This document shows positions 34,048 through 43,909 of a stretch of 64,000 nt of DNA, piece by piece. The stretch is from Candidatus Aminicenantota bacterium (GTDB taxonomy: Bacteria > Acidobacteriota > Aminicenantia > S016-38). Both the position numbers and the translations under genes were made by a program. Position 1 is the stretch's first letter, and every line of letters starts with the position of its first letter. The notes under the pieces are model-generated. The model saw only the letters and a list, made by a program, of their open reading frames with translations, was not told the DNA's origin and did no database searches. Where the stretch lies: contig JAMOUJ010000005.1 of NCBI GenBank assembly GCA_027068075.1, positions 434,001 to 498,000 on the forward strand, read 5' to 3'.

Positions 34048-35340
34048 ATGTTCGTATGCTCCAACTGTGGTTACACCTCCGCCAAGTGGTTCTCCCAGTG
34101 TCCCAGATGCGGGGAGATAGGCACGGCGGAGCGGATGGAGAAGGGGAGAGGAGGACGGCGGCCGGCCTCCAAACCCGTGGTTCTCTCCCGGGTGGACCTC
34201 GGGGGCGAAGAGAGATTTTCCACGGGGTTTCCCTCCCTGGACAGGGTTCTGGGCGGTGGCCTGGTGAGGGGTTCCTTTGTTCTCATAGGCGGGGAACCCG
34301 GAATAGGAAAATCCACCCTCATGCTTCAGATGGCCTCCCATTTCCAGGGCCGGGCCCTCTATGTATCCGCCGAGGAATCCCTTCCCCAGATAGCCCACCG
34401 GGCCAGGAGGCTCGGGGCCGGTGGAGACCTTCCCGTGATTTCGGAAACCCTGTGGGAAAGCGTGGAGGGGGCTGTGGAGGCGGAGGGACCGGAACTCGTG
34501 ATTTTTGATTCCCTGCAAACCTTCAAGGTCTCCAGCCTGAGTTCCACCCCCGGAAGCCCCGCCCAGGTTAAAGCCGTGGCGGATAGGATTTTCCACCTTT
34601 CCAAGTCCAGGGAAATAACTTCCATCCTGGTGGGTCATGTAACCAAGGGAGGATTGATAGCCGGGCCTAAACTTCTGGAGCACATGGTGGATGTGGTGCT
34701 TTATTTTGAAGGAGAGGCCCACAGGGATTTCAGAATCATAAGGGCGGTGAAAAATAGATTCGGGGCCACCGACGAAATTGCAGTATTTGAAATGGTGGAC
34801 GGAAAACTTCGGGAGGTGGAGAATCCCTCCGCCTACTTCCTCTCCGGGGATCTTTCTCCTGGGGTGGCGGTTTATCCAGCGGTGGAAGGAAAGACCCCTT
34901 TGATGCTGGAGATTCAATCCCTGGTGGTTCCCTCCACGGTGGCTTCCAATCCCCGGCGGTTCTCCCTGGGGGTGGACCCCTACCGGGTGGGAATGCTTCT
35001 GGGAGTTATGGAAAGATACGCCCGCCTTTCCCTGGCGTCCAGGGATGTTTATGTGAATGTCTCCGGAGGACTTAAAATAAAAGACCCCGGCGTGGACCTT
35101 CCCCTTCTTCTCTCCCTGTTTTCTTCCTATCTGGGGATAGCCCTTCCCGAAGGGGCCTTCTCCTTTGGAGAGGTGAGCCTCACCGGCAGGGTGATGAATC
35201 CTTCCCGGCGGATGCTGAGGTTGAAGGAAGCCAGGAAGATGGGCTACGATTTGGCCCTGGTGCCCCCAGGTGATAAAATAGAAGGACTAAGGTTTATTGA
35301 GGTATCTCACATAAACCAGGTGAGGGATATTTTGAAATGA
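34048..35340 (+). CDS. radA: DNA repair protein RadA
   Basis: A RecA-like helicase that drives branch migration in recombination. The 430 residues have the N-terminal zinc finger (CSNCGYTS...CPRCG), the ATPase domain with Walker [14 protein letters not shown] and the RadA-specific KNRFG motif. The Lon-protease-like C-terminal domain lacks its catalytic residues ([19 protein letters not shown]). It overlaps the downstream PIN/TRAM gene by four bases, a pairing seen in many bacteria. Confidence 0.93.
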   Translation: MFVCSNCGYTSAKWFSQCPRCGEIGTAERMEKGRGGRRPASKPVVLSRVDLGGEERFSTGFPSLDRVLGGGLVRGSFVLIGGEPGIGKSTLMLQMASHFQGRALYVSAEESLPQIAHRARRLGAGGDLPVISETLWESVEGAVEAEGPELVIFDSLQTFKVSSLSSTPGSPAQVKAVADRIFHLSKSREITSILVGHVTKGGLIAGPKLLEHMVDVVLYFEGEAHRDFRIIRAVKNRFGATDEIAVFEMVDGKLREVENPSAYFLSGDLSPGVAVYPAVEGKTPLMLEIQSLVVPSTVASNPRRFSLGVDPYRVGMLLGVMERYARLSLASRDVYVNVSGGLKIKDPGVDLPLLLSLFSSYLGIALPEGAFSFGEVSLTGRVMNPSRRMLRLKEARKMGYDLALVPPGDKIEGLRFIEVSHINQVRDILK

Positions 35341-36287
35341 TTTATTTGCTTTACGCTCTAATTTCGGCAGGGGCGGCTTACACCATAAGGGGAAAGGCCG
35401 ATTATATTACCCTGGTTCACGCCCTGGGGGTTTTCTTCGCAGGGGTAATTCTTGACATAATAATAAGGAAGGCCAGCAGTCGCAGGGAAACTTTATCCGC
35501 CCTCTTTTTGGGGGTAATAATAGGCTGGATTCTCTTCAGCATATACTCTTCTCTCCTGCCCCGCTACTCCTTTTACTTGGGTGTTCTTTTCCTGCTCCTC
35601 CTTCCCATTTCCTTCCTTTCCCTTTCCCTGAAAAAACCCGAACTTTTTACCCCCGTTTACTGGATACAATCCCTGAAGGGAACCCCAACCCTGGGAAACA
35701 AGAAGATTCTGGACACCAGCGTCATCATAGACGGAAGGATTGTGGACATAGCCAGTACGGGATTTCTGGAAGGGCCCCTGGTGATCCCCAAGTTCGTCCT
35801 GGGGGAACTGCAGAAGATAGCGGATTCCTCCGATCCCCTGAAAAGGCAGAGGGGAAGAAGGGGGCTGGAAATAGTTGAAAGGCTCAAGAACGATCGGGAA
35901 ATTCAGTTGATTATTTCGGACACGGATTTTCCCAATGTTAAGGGAGTTGATCAGAAACTGGTGGAACTGGCCAGAAGGATAAACGCCAAGATAATCACCA
36001 ACGATTTCAACCTCAACAAGATGGCCAGAATTCAGGGAATAAAGGTTTTAAACATAAACGAACTGGCCAATGCCCTCAAACCCGTGGTTTTGCCCGGGGA
36101 GAAAATGAATGTCTTTATCCTCAAGGAGGGGAAGGAAAGGGACCAGGGGGTAGCCTATCTGGACGATGGAACCATGGTGGTGGTGGACAACGCCAGAAAG
36201 ATGATAGGAAAGACCGTAGAAATAACCGTAACCTCGGTGCTTCAGACCACCGCCGGAAAGATGATCTTTGGTCGCTACAACGAGTAA
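35337..36287 (+). CDS. PIN/TRAM-domain membrane protein (YacL-like)
   Basis: Four N-terminal membrane segments (residues 1-100) precede a PIN nuclease-like domain with conserved acids in [12 protein letters not shown] and [11 protein letters not shown]-terminal TRAM RNA-binding domain follows ([23 protein letters not shown]). The YacL family lies next to radA or ispD in many genomes; a membrane-tethered RNase role is proposed but not settled. The stop TAA abuts the stop of the converging gene with no spacing. Confidence 0.9.
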   Translation: MIYLLYALISAGAAYTIRGKADYITLVHALGVFFAGVILDIIIRKASSRRETLSALFLGVIIGWILFSIYSSLLPRYSFYLGVLFLLLLPISFLSLSLKKPELFTPVYWIQSLKGTPTLGNKKILDTSVIIDGRIVDIASTGFLEGPLVIPKFVLGELQKIADSSDPLKRQRGRRGLEIVERLKNDREIQLIISDTDFPNVKGVDQKLVELARRINAKIITNDFNLNKMARIQGIKVLNINELANALKPVVLPGEKMNVFILKEGKERDQGVAYLDDGTMVVVDNARKMIGKTVEITVTSVLQTTAGKMIFGRYNE

Positions 36288-36977
36288 TTACCTCCGGGAA
36301 AAAGGGGAAGAGTATTCCGTTTTGCGGTAGCCGGGGGGGACGGTAAAAACCTCGGGAGGAATGGGGCCGCGCCGGTATTTCTCTAGATAGGTTTCAGTCA
36401 CGGTGCTTCTTCCCATGTAGGAGGATGATGTGCGGGAATAGACCGGAAAGCCCAGGGCCTCCAGTTTTTTCTTCCTGGCCCGGAGTTCCTCCATCATCTC
36501 CCGGGGAAGCATAACCTCCAGCACCTTCATGTAATCGGCCATACTTATCCTTACATCGGGGCTTAAACACTGCTCCATAGTTTGAAGACTGCCCAGTTTC
36601 ATGAGAACCACGGTGCAATGATAACCCTTGACGACTTTCTTCTCCCCGGTTATCTCAATTTTAGGGCTCACATCGGCCCCCATCCGCTTCATCATTTCCA
36701 CCATGGTGCTGAGCAATTCCTTTAACTGAGGCAGGGTCATCGCATAATAGGTTTTCCTGGATTTGTTGACGAAGTAAACCTTTTGACTTCCGTAGTTCAC
36801 GATGGTGATCCGGGTGGGGCTTTCCATCCGAAGGTTTTCCCCCTCCATCCATATCTGGGTGGTAGATTCTTTCCTTTGGCCTTCCTTTAATATATAGGAT
36901 TTCTGCTGGATGTAATATCCTGCCCGAAGCCAGGACCACGCCGTCAAGGCTGCGAATATAGGGAGGAGTTTTTTCAT
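36288..36977 (-). CDS. Exported DUF4412-like protein
   Basis: A 229-residue protein with a short signal peptide (LLPIFAALTAWSWLRAG). The mature part resembles LolA-like/DUF4412 lipoprotein-carrier folds: QIWMEGENLRMESPTRITIVNYGSQ, VYFVNKSRKTYYAM, and a late TYLEKYRRGPIPPEVFTVPPGY. The role is unknown; outer-membrane lipid or lipoprotein handling is a guess. AGGAGG lies before the ATG. Confidence 0.72.
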   Translation of the reverse strand: MKKLLPIFAALTAWSWLRAGYYIQQKSYILKEGQRKESTTQIWMEGENLRMESPTRITIVNYGSQKVYFVNKSRKTYYAMTLPQLKELLSTMVEMMKRMGADVSPKIEITGEKKVVKGYHCTVVLMKLGSLQTMEQCLSPDVRISMADYMKVLEVMLPREMMEELRARKKKLEALGFPVYSRTSSSYMGRSTVTETYLEKYRRGPIPPEVFTVPPGYRKTEYSSPFSRR

Positions 36978-37003
36978 GGGCGCCTCCTCAAATTATTTAT
37001 GGA

Positions 37004-37012
37004 AGTATAGCA
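37004..37012 (-). promoter_or_regulatory. Extended -10 element for the DUF4412-like gene
   Basis: The minus strand reads TGC-TATACT, 26 bases before the ATG at 36977, leaving a short leader with AGGAGG. No good -35 is seen. Confidence 0.4.
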
Positions 37013-37081
37013 GACTTGACAAAGGGAGGAGTAATTTGGAAAACTTAATGGGGTAAATTCATTAATTAAGGAAGGGCGATA

Positions 37082-38398
37082 ATGATACAACTCAGGATGA
37101 GAAGAGGGGTTCATCCCCCGGAGGGGAAACTTTCCGCGGGAAAGCCCATTGAAGAGTTCCCCGTTCCAAAGCAGGTGGTGATTCCCCTTTCCCAGCATGC
37201 AGGGAAACCTGCAACTCCCCTGGTCAAGAAGAGACAGAAGGTAAAGACCGGGGAAAAAATAGGGGAAGCCTCGGGATTTATCTCAGCCCCGGTTCACTCC
37301 AGCGTGACGGGGACCGTTAAAACCCTGGAGACGGTTCTTCTCCCCAACGGTTCTTCGGCCCTGGCGGCTATCATCGCCGTGGATGAGGGCGAAGAGGAGT
37401 GGGCAGAACCCACATGGCCCATGAAGGACCTTTCGGCCCTTACCCCCGAGGATTTGAGGACCATCACCCGGGAAGCGGGCATCGTGGGACTGGGAGGAGC
37501 GGTGTTTCCCACCTCGGTCAAAATATCCCCACCCAAGGAATATCCCATTGACTCCGTAATAGTAAACGGAGCAGAATGTGAACCCTACCTCACCTCCGAC
37601 CACCGTCTGATGCTGGAGCACACCCAGGAGATCTTCCAGGCGGCTCAACTTCTTAAGATGACCGTGGGGGCCAAAAGGGGATACATAGCCATAGAGGACA
37701 ACAAGAGGGATGCAGCGGAGGCCTTTGAGAATCTGGTGAAGGGGGTGGGGGATTGGGAAGTGGTTCTGCTCAAAACCCGCTATCCCCAGGGGGCGGAAAA
37801 AAGTCTTATAAAGGTGATACTGGGGCGGGAGGTTCCCATGGGTGGGCTTCCCTTCCATGTGGGAGCCCTGGTTCAGAATGTAGGAACCCTTTACGCCATT
37901 TACGAGGCGGCGGCCCGGGGGATTCCCCTTATAAGGAGGGTGGTAACCGTCACCGGAGAAGGGGTAAAAAATCCATCCAACTTCCTGACGAGGATAGGGA
38001 CCAGCGCCGCCGAACTTCTCCAGGCCGCCGGGGCGGACCTGGAGGCCGCCAGAAAAATAGTCTTCGGAGGCCCCATGATGGGGATGGCGGTGAAGGCCCC
38101 TGAAATACCGGTTCTCAAGTCCACCTCCGGGATTCTGGTGCTTTCTTCGGTGAAGAAGAAAAAGGTTTTTCCCTGTCTGTATTGCGGAAAATGCGTATAC
38201 GCATGTCCCCTGGGAATAACCACCACCAGGCTGGTGAAATACATCCAGGCGGGAATGTGGGATCAGGCCAAAGCCTTTGGTCTTTTCAATTGTATGGAAT
38301 GCGGGGTCTGCAGTTATGTTTGTCCCGCCAACATTCCCCTGGTTCACTGGATTAGATACGGGAAATTTATGGTCCGTATGATGGAGGCGAAACAATGA
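37082..38398 (+). CDS. rnfC: Rnf electron-transport complex subunit C
   Basis: The NADH-binding, iron-sulfur peripheral subunit of the Rnf complex, which couples ferredoxin:NAD oxidoreduction to ion pumping across the inner membrane. The 438 residues include the HPPEGK N-terminal barrel motif, the Rossmann-type flavin/NADH segment (VNGAECEPYLTSDH) and two 4Fe-4S motifs near the end (CLYCGKCVYACP and CMECGVCSYVCP). The ATG has AAGGAAGGG upstream. It opens a plus-strand operon of at least nine genes. Confidence 0.94.
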   Translation: MIQLRMRRGVHPPEGKLSAGKPIEEFPVPKQVVIPLSQHAGKPATPLVKKRQKVKTGEKIGEASGFISAPVHSSVTGTVKTLETVLLPNGSSALAAIIAVDEGEEEWAEPTWPMKDLSALTPEDLRTITREAGIVGLGGAVFPTSVKISPPKEYPIDSVIVNGAECEPYLTSDHRLMLEHTQEIFQAAQLLKMTVGAKRGYIAIEDNKRDAAEAFENLVKGVGDWEVVLLKTRYPQGAEKSLIKVILGREVPMGGLPFHVGALVQNVGTLYAIYEAAARGIPLIRRVVTVTGEGVKNPSNFLTRIGTSAAELLQAAGADLEAARKIVFGGPMMGMAVKAPEIPVLKSTSGILVLSSVKKKKVFPCLYCGKCVYACPLGITTTRLVKYIQAGMWDQAKAFGLFNCMECGVCSYVCPANIPLVHWIRYGKFMVRMMEAKQ

Positions 38399-39339
38399 AC
38401 CTTATAGTTTCTTCATCACCGCATATTCACGACAAGGAGAGCGTTCCTAAGATAATGCTCCATGTTATCCTGGCCCTCCTCCCTGCGGCGGCGGCTTCGG
38501 TTTATTTCTTCGGTATAAGGGCCCTTTGGGTGATGCTGGTTTCCATAGCCACGGCGGAAATTTCGGAGTACCTTTTTCTCCTCTTAAGAAAGAAGGACAC
38601 CTCGGCGGCCCTTGACGGGAGCGCTTTCCTTACTGGACTTCTTCTGGCCCTTACCCTTCCCCCGTCCATAGACCTCTCCATGGTGGCCATAGGGTCTGCC
38701 GTGGCCATAATAATCGCCAAACAGATGTTCGGCGGGTTCGGGGCCAACATATTCAATCCTGCCCTGGTGGGGAGGGCTTTCCTCCAGGCGGCTTTTCCCA
38801 TTCCCATGACCACATGGGTGGCCAACAGGGCTTCCCACATAGACGCCACCACCGTGGCCACTCCCCTGGGAGGGTTTAAGTTTTCCCATTTGATAACCGC
38901 CCACAAGGACCTCCTTCTGGGGAATGTGGCGGGAAGTCTCGGAGAAACCTCCGCCATTCTTCTTCTCCTGGGAGGGCTCTACCTTTTGATCAGAAAATAC
39001 ATTGACTGGAGGATCCCCGTGGGAGTCCTGGGCTCCGTTTTCGTCTTTGACGGGATTCTCTGGCTGTTTAATTCCCGGAAATATCCCGACCCGGTCTTCA
39101 TGCTTCTGGCGGGAGGGCTTATGCTGGGGGCCTGGTTCATGGCCACGGATCCCGTAACCTCCCCGGTTTCTCCAGCGGGGATATGGATTTATTCAATAGG
39201 GATAGGCTTTTTCGTGGTTCTGATAAGGGTTTTCGGGGGAATGCCAGAGGGAGTAATGTATTCAATACTCATCATGAACTCCTTCGTTCCCCTCATGGAT
39301 AAATATTTGAGACAAAGAATGCTGGGAGAGAAAAAATGA
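38395..39339 (+). CDS. rnfD: Rnf complex subunit D
   Basis: A membrane subunit of about ten helices that carries covalent FMN; the likely attachment threonine is in DATTVATPLGG. The 314-residue length and the NPALVGRAFLQAAFP segment are typical. It overlaps rnfC by four bases. The flavin transferase for it is probably the ApbE encoded at 42884-43876. Confidence 0.92.
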   Translation: MNLIVSSSPHIHDKESVPKIMLHVILALLPAAAASVYFFGIRALWVMLVSIATAEISEYLFLLLRKKDTSAALDGSAFLTGLLLALTLPPSIDLSMVAIGSAVAIIIAKQMFGGFGANIFNPALVGRAFLQAAFPIPMTTWVANRASHIDATTVATPLGGFKFSHLITAHKDLLLGNVAGSLGETSAILLLLGGLYLLIRKYIDWRIPVGVLGSVFVFDGILWLFNSRKYPDPVFMLLAGGLMLGAWFMATDPVTSPVSPAGIWIYSIGIGFFVVLIRVFGGMPEGVMYSILIMNSFVPLMDKYLRQRMLGEKK

Positions 39340-39905
39340 AGGATAGCCTCAAAATGATAGCCGTCCTTACCTTCTTTGCGGTTCTCTCCGGTGGGATCCT
39401 CGGATGGTTTAACACCTTCACCCAGAAGAAGGTGGAGGAAAACAAACTCCGGGAACTTCTCCGCTCTCTTCAGGCCGTCACAGGCATGAATCCCGACACG
39501 GATACCTACGAACTGGTGAAGAAGGACAAGGATTTTGAACTCTATAAAATCCTTTCCGGAGGCCAGGTTAAGGCCTACGCCATCGTGGGGGAGGGCAACG
39601 GATACCAGGATAAAATAAGGTTGATTTTCGGGGTGGAACCGGATTTTTCCCGCATAATAGCCCTTAAGATTCTGGAGGAAAAGGAAACCCCGGGACTTGG
39701 GGCCAGGATAGAGGAAGAGGATTACCTGAACCAGTGGAAGGGGAAGGTGGCCAGCGGGGAACTCAGGCTGGTAAAAACCCCCACCGAGAGCCCCGATGAA
39801 GTTCAGGCCATATCCGGGGCCACCATTTCCTCCACCGCCGTTCTGGACATAGTGAACAAAAGCGTGGCCAGGGCTAAGAAGATACTAAAGGAGGGAGGGA
39901 AATGA
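39336..39905 (+). CDS. rnfG: Rnf complex subunit G
   Basis: A periplasm-facing subunit anchored by one N-terminal helix, with covalently bound FMN at the threonine of SGATISSTAV. LKILEEKETPGLGARIEE is the conserved segment shared with NqrC. 189 residues; overlaps both neighbours by four bases. Confidence 0.92.
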   Translation: MKDSLKMIAVLTFFAVLSGGILGWFNTFTQKKVEENKLRELLRSLQAVTGMNPDTDTYELVKKDKDFELYKILSGGQVKAYAIVGEGNGYQDKIRLIFGVEPDFSRIIALKILEEKETPGLGARIEEEDYLNQWKGKVASGELRLVKTPTESPDEVQAISGATISSTAVLDIVNKSVARAKKILKEGGK

Positions 39906-40498
39906 ACCTCTGGAAGGAGTTTATAAAGGGGTGGTGGAAGGAAAACCCGGTTTTCGTCATGGTACTGGGCATGTGTCCCACCCTGGCGGTTACCAACTCG
40001 GTGAAGAACGCCATAGGAATGATCGGTGCCGTGGCCTTCGTGCTCATAGGCTCCAGTTTTATAGTTTCCATCATAAGAAAGATGGTTCCCAACCAGGTGA
40101 GAATCGCCACCTTTATCGTGGTGATCGCCACCTTCGTCACCATGGCGGACAGGTATCTGGCAGCCTATTATCCCGACCTGAGCCGTGCCCTGGGACCTTA
40201 TGTTCCCCTCATCGTGGTCAACTGCATAATCCTGGGAAGGCAGGAGGCCTTTGCCTCCAAAAACGGAATTCTGGCCTCCGTCCTGGATGCCCTGGGGATG
40301 AGCATTGGGTTCGGCATTGCCCTCATGCTGATGAGTTCCGTCAGGGAAATCCTTGGCTCCGGCACATGGCTGGGAATGAAGGTCCTGGGAAACTGGTACA
40401 TTCCCTGGCAAGTTATGATCCTCCCCGCAGGAGCCTTTTTCGTTCTGGGCTTCCTTATATGGGGATTTAACTCAGTAAACAAAGCCTTTAAGGGGTGA
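39902..40498 (+). CDS. rnfE: Rnf complex subunit E
   Basis: An integral membrane subunit of six helices (198 residues) with NPVFVMVLGMCPTLAVTNSVKNAIGM, where a cysteine of the intramembrane iron-sulfur site shared with RnfA lies. It overlaps rnfG by four bases. Confidence 0.93.
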   Translation: MNLWKEFIKGWWKENPVFVMVLGMCPTLAVTNSVKNAIGMIGAVAFVLIGSSFIVSIIRKMVPNQVRIATFIVVIATFVTMADRYLAAYYPDLSRALGPYVPLIVVNCIILGRQEAFASKNGILASVLDALGMSIGFGIALMLMSSVREILGSGTWLGMKVLGNWYIPWQVMILPAGAFFVLGFLIWGFNSVNKAFKG

Positions 40499-40501
40499 AA
40501 A

Positions 40502-41074
40502 ATGGAACTTCTGGTAATTTTCATATCAGCGCTTTTAATCAATAATTTCGTTCTCCACTATTTTCTGGGCATATGCCCCTTCATAGGGGTTTCCAACCGC
40601 CTTGATTCCGCCTTTTCCATGGGGTTGGCTGTGACCTTCGTCATGACCATTGCCGCCACCGTTTCGTGGCTGATCTACTACCTCCTGCTGGTCCCTTACC
40701 ACCTGGAGTTTCTGGAGATAGTCTCCTTTATTCTGGTAATCGCTTCCCTGGTTCAGGTGGTGGAGATGTTTATAAAAAAGGTCTCGCCTCCCCTTTATCA
40801 GGCCCTGGGAATTTACCTTCCTCTTATAACCACCAACTGCGCCATTTTGGGGGTGGCCCTCCTGACAGTCCTTAAAAAATACAACTTCATTGAAACCCTG
40901 GTTTTCGCCCTGGGGGCGGGTCTGGGATTCACCCTGGCCATAGTGATAATGGCCGGCATAAGGGAGGAACTGGAATTTGCGGATGTCCCTGAAACCCTCA
41001 AGGGGGCAGGAATAACCCTCATAACCGCCGGAATCCTTGCCCTGGCCTTCATGGGATTTTCAGGGCTCGTGTGA
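40502..41074 (+). CDS. rnfA: Rnf complex subunit A
   Basis: An integral membrane subunit homologous to RnfE with inverted topology (190 residues). NNFVLHYFLGICPFIGVSNR and LPLITTNCAILGVALL carry the conserved cysteines. It follows rnfE after three bases. Confidence 0.93.
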   Translation: MELLVIFISALLINNFVLHYFLGICPFIGVSNRLDSAFSMGLAVTFVMTIAATVSWLIYYLLLVPYHLEFLEIVSFILVIASLVQVVEMFIKKVSPPLYQALGIYLPLITTNCAILGVALLTVLKKYNFIETLVFALGAGLGFTLAIVIMAGIREELEFADVPETLKGAGITLITAGILALAFMGFSGLV

Positions 41075-41083
41075 GGTGAGGCC

Positions 41084-41869
41084 ATGAGCACTGCAATAAC
41101 TTCCCTTCTGGTGATGGGGGCGGTGGCCCTGGCCTTCGGAATAATAATTGCCCTGGCCTACAGCAAATTCCGGGTGGAGGTGGACCCCAGGGTGGAGGAA
41201 ATTTTTGAGATACTCCCCGGGGTGAACTGCGGAGCCTGCGGATATCCAGGGTGCCAGAATTATGCGGAGGCGGTGGCCTCCGGGGCTGCCCCTCCCAATA
41301 AATGCACCGTGGGAGGGCCTGAGGTGGCGGAGAAGGTGGCGGCCATAATGGGCCTGGAGGCCGGGGAAGTGGAGAGGAAGGTGGCCAAGGTCCTGTGCAT
41401 CGGAGACAGGGAGAAGTCCGTCTGGACCGCCGATTACGACGGGCCGCAAACCTGTGCTGCGGCCCATGTGGCCGGAGGCGCCGGTAAGGCCTGTTCCTAC
41501 GGTTGTCTTGGCCTGGGAGACTGCGTGGAGGCCTGCCCCTTTGACGCCATCCACATGAACGACAAAGGAATTCCCGTGGTGGACGAGGACAAGTGCACGG
41601 GTTGCGGCCTGTGCGCCGAGGCCTGTCCCAGGGACATCATCGTTATAGAATCCGTTGAAAAGAGGACCTATGTGTTTTGTCGCTCCCAGGATACCCCCAA
41701 GAGGTCCAGGGAGGTCTGCTCGGTGGCCTGCATAGCCTGCGGCATTTGCGTAAGGCTTGCCCCGGAAGGGCTTAAAATGGAGGGTAATCTGGCGGTGGTA
41801 ATTGATCACGAAAAGGTTACGGACCAGGCCATAGAAAAATGTCCTACCAAGGTGCTTTTCAGAATATGA
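41084..41869 (+). CDS. rnfB: Rnf complex subunit B (ferredoxin-type)
   Basis: The entry point for ferredoxin electrons. A single N-terminal helix is followed by the 4Fe-4S domain LPGVNCGACGYPGCQNYAEAV, then further ferredoxin-like clusters (CVEACPFDAI, CTGCGLCAEACPRD, CIACGIC). 261 residues. The operon order C-D-G-E-A-B is the one usual in clostridia and many anaerobes. The stop overlaps the next ATG as ATGA. Confidence 0.93.
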   Translation: MSTAITSLLVMGAVALAFGIIIALAYSKFRVEVDPRVEEIFEILPGVNCGACGYPGCQNYAEAVASGAAPPNKCTVGGPEVAEKVAAIMGLEAGEVERKVAKVLCIGDREKSVWTADYDGPQTCAAAHVAGGAGKACSYGCLGLGDCVEACPFDAIHMNDKGIPVVDEDKCTGCGLCAEACPRDIIVIESVEKRTYVFCRSQDTPKRSREVCSVACIACGICVRLAPEGLKMEGNLAVVIDHEKVTDQAIEKCPTKVLFRI

Positions 41870-42285
41870 AACTGGAACAGGGCGTGGTGATAAAAGTGGA
41901 GGGGGAATTCGCCTATCTTATCCCTTCCCCTTCCCAGGGATGCGAGCACTGCGTTTTAAAGGACCTCTGCATAGGAAATACCGGAGGCAAACTTAGGGCC
42001 CATAACCTCCCCGGAGCCCGGGAGGGGGACCTGGTGGAGTTTCAGATAAATATAGCCCGGCTCAATGTAAATCTGATACTCCTTTCCGCAGCAGGCTTGG
42101 TGCTCCTTCTGGCCGGGGCCCTTTTTGGATACTATGTAAATCCCCTGGGTCTTAACCCCTCCCTAAGCGGAGGGCTTTTCGCCCTGGGTTTTTCCCTCCT
42201 GGTTCTGCCTCTGGCCAGGTCCAGGAGGTTCTCTTCCGAAGAACTCTATCCTGAAATAAAAAGAGTAGTAAGGAGGAAATCATGA
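41866..42285 (+). CDS. RseC/MucC-like membrane protein
   Basis: Start chosen at the ATG at 41866, overlapping the rnfB stop by four bases. A 139-residue protein with an N-terminal beta domain containing CEHCVLKDLC, then two membrane helices (LILLSAAGLVLLLAGALFGY and GGLFALGFSLLVLPLA). This matches RseC/RsxC-associated SoxR-reducing proteins, often linked to rnf operons. It probably helps assemble or regulate the complex. Confidence 0.82.
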   Translation: MKLEQGVVIKVEGEFAYLIPSPSQGCEHCVLKDLCIGNTGGKLRAHNLPGAREGDLVEFQINIARLNVNLILLSAAGLVLLLAGALFGYYVNPLGLNPSLSGGLFALGFSLLVLPLARSRRFSSEELYPEIKRVVRRKS

Positions 42286-42947
42286 AAAGACGCGAATTCA
42301 TCGCTTTAGCCATAGGCGCCCTGGGCGCTTCTGCCTTCAAATTGAAGGGCAAAAACCTGAAGGGCAGCATAATATTTACTTCCTCCAATCCCAGGGAGGC
42401 CCTGAGGAGGCTTTCCCGGGAGATGGGGGGGCTGGAACTGGTGCCGGCCGATGAGGAGACCCGGCGTCTCCTTGGAATTTCTGGAACCTGGGGCCAGGGA
42501 ACACGGGCCCTGGTCTTTCTCCGGGAACTTTCCCGGGAGGTGGAGACCAGCATAACCTACACCGGAGAAAAGGGCATTGAAGACCCAAGGAAAAAATACG
42601 CCGGCGTTTATTCCTTCCTCCGCCGGGAAGGTAAGGGGCGGTATCTGGTGACCTTGGTCTTTGAAAAACCTTCTTCAGGAAAACCCCGGGCAGTGGTGGA
42701 GATAGGCGGAAGGAGGGCCATGGAAATAGATCTGGCGAAGGATGGGCTCTACAGGGTCAAAGGCCGGCAGGGGGGGATGACCCTGGAGGTCAGCCGGGGA
42801 AAGATTAGGGCGGTGGAAAGTTCTTGTGAAAAGAAAATCTGCGTAAACACCGGGTTTATCTCCTCTCCCCAGGAAAGGATAATATGCGTGCCCAATGGGG
42901 TAGTTGTTTCCATAGAAGGAAGCGGCCTGGACGCGGTCTCCTTTTAA
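42282..42947 (+). CDS. NusG-domain-II protein with unknown N-terminal part
   Basis: The last 80 residues form a NusG II domain (KICVNTGFISSPQERIICVPNGVVVSIEG), a small exported domain repeatedly found beside rnf and apbE genes. An N-terminal signal or twin-Arg-like start (KRREFIALAIGALGASA) precedes about 110 unrecognised residues. Its role with Rnf is unknown. It overlaps the RseC-like gene by four bases and the ApbE gene by 64. Confidence 0.75.
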   Translation: MKRREFIALAIGALGASAFKLKGKNLKGSIIFTSSNPREALRRLSREMGGLELVPADEETRRLLGISGTWGQGTRALVFLRELSREVETSITYTGEKGIEDPRKKYAGVYSFLRREGKGRYLVTLVFEKPSSGKPRAVVEIGGRRAMEIDLAKDGLYRVKGRQGGMTLEVSRGKIRAVESSCEKKICVNTGFISSPQERIICVPNGVVVSIEGSGLDAVSF

Positions 42948-43876
42948 TACTCTTTCCCTTACTGCTCCTGAACTGCGGTCGCAGTCCCGGGGCAGGTGGG
43001 GCCCAGCCCCTGACCCGCACCCGTTTCCTCCTGGGAACCTATGTCACGGTGAAAATATACGGTTCCACCTCCCCGGAAATTCTGGACGATTTTTTCTCGG
43101 AGGTTGAGAGGATTTCCAATAAATACAGTCTGGAGAAGAAGGACAGTTATATCTCCAGGCTGAACCGGGGAGAGGTGACCGTGGATGGGGAGACCCGAAA
43201 ACTCCTGAATTTTGCGAAAAAAATCTGGAAAATATCCCGGGGGGCTTTTGATCCCACGGTGGGTCGCCTTAAACTTCTCTGGGGTTTCAACGAAAGGCCC
43301 CATCTGCCGGATCCCCGGGAGGTGAAGAAAAGCCTGAAATTCGTTGGATTTTCAAAACTCAGGATGGAGGGGGGAAAAATAGTTTCCCGGGGAATCCTCC
43401 TTGATTTTTCCGGTTTTGCCAAGGGCTACGCCGTTGATAGGGGGGCAGAGGTCCTTGTAAAACACGGAATTCGTTCGGCCCTCATTGATGCGGGTGGTGA
43501 CATAAGGGTCATAGGCACGAAGCCCGGTGGAAAGCCCTGGAGGGTAGGGATAAAGAATCCCCGGGGTGCCGGGATGGTCAGGGTTCTTCCGCTCAGGAAC
43601 GAAGCCGTGGCCACCTCCGGGGATTACGAAAACTTTTTCGTCAGGGACGGTGTAAAATACCACCATCTCCTGGACCCCAGGACCGGTTATCCGGCCCGGG
43701 GATTTCAGAGCGTAACCGTGATTTCCCCTACCTGCATGGAGGCGGACGCCATGGCCACCGCCCTTTTCGTAGCGGGGCCCGGTCAGGCCAGGGAAATAGC
43801 CCGGAAGGCCTCGGTCCGGGCGATCTTCGTAAATTCCCGGGGAGAGGTGGAGGAGGTTTCCCCCGGCAATAATTGA
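42884..43876 (+). CDS. apbE: FAD:protein FMN transferase (ApbE)
   Basis: Attaches FMN covalently to threonines of proteins such as RnfD and RnfG. The 330 residues begin with an Arg-rich region and a lipoprotein-like signal (LLLILFPLLLLNCG). The family motifs follow: FLLGTYVTVKIYG, SLEKKDSYISRLNRG, FDPTVGRL, FAKGYAVDR, IDAGGDIRVIG and HHLLDPRTGYPA. The only in-frame start is the ATG at 42884, 64 bases inside the upstream gene, an unusually long overlap. Location next to rnf explains its substrates. Confidence 0.92.
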   Translation: MRAQWGSCFHRRKRPGRGLLLILFPLLLLNCGRSPGAGGAQPLTRTRFLLGTYVTVKIYGSTSPEILDDFFSEVERISNKYSLEKKDSYISRLNRGEVTVDGETRKLLNFAKKIWKISRGAFDPTVGRLKLLWGFNERPHLPDPREVKKSLKFVGFSKLRMEGGKIVSRGILLDFSGFAKGYAVDRGAEVLVKHGIRSALIDAGGDIRVIGTKPGGKPWRVGIKNPRGAGMVRVLPLRNEAVATSGDYENFFVRDGVKYHHLLDPRTGYPARGFQSVTVISPTCMEADAMATALFVAGPGQAREIARKASVRAIFVNSRGEVEEVSPGNN

Positions 43877-43901
43877 TTTTGAAGTTTACTCCTTCTAAAA
43901 T
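43873..43901 (+). promoter_or_regulatory. Sigma-70 promoter with 8-base gap to the next ATG
   Basis: TTGATT (43873-43878), a 17-base spacer and TAAAAT (43896-43901). The ATG at 43910 follows after eight bases and lacks a Shine-Dalgarno sequence, consistent with a leaderless or near-leaderless mRNA. Confidence 0.55.
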
Positions 43902-43909
43902 CTATTTAA

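Noticed and set aside
37016-37021. Perfect TTGACA upstream of rnfC
   Set aside because: No -10-like hexamer at 16-19 bases spacing, so a promoter cannot be supported here.
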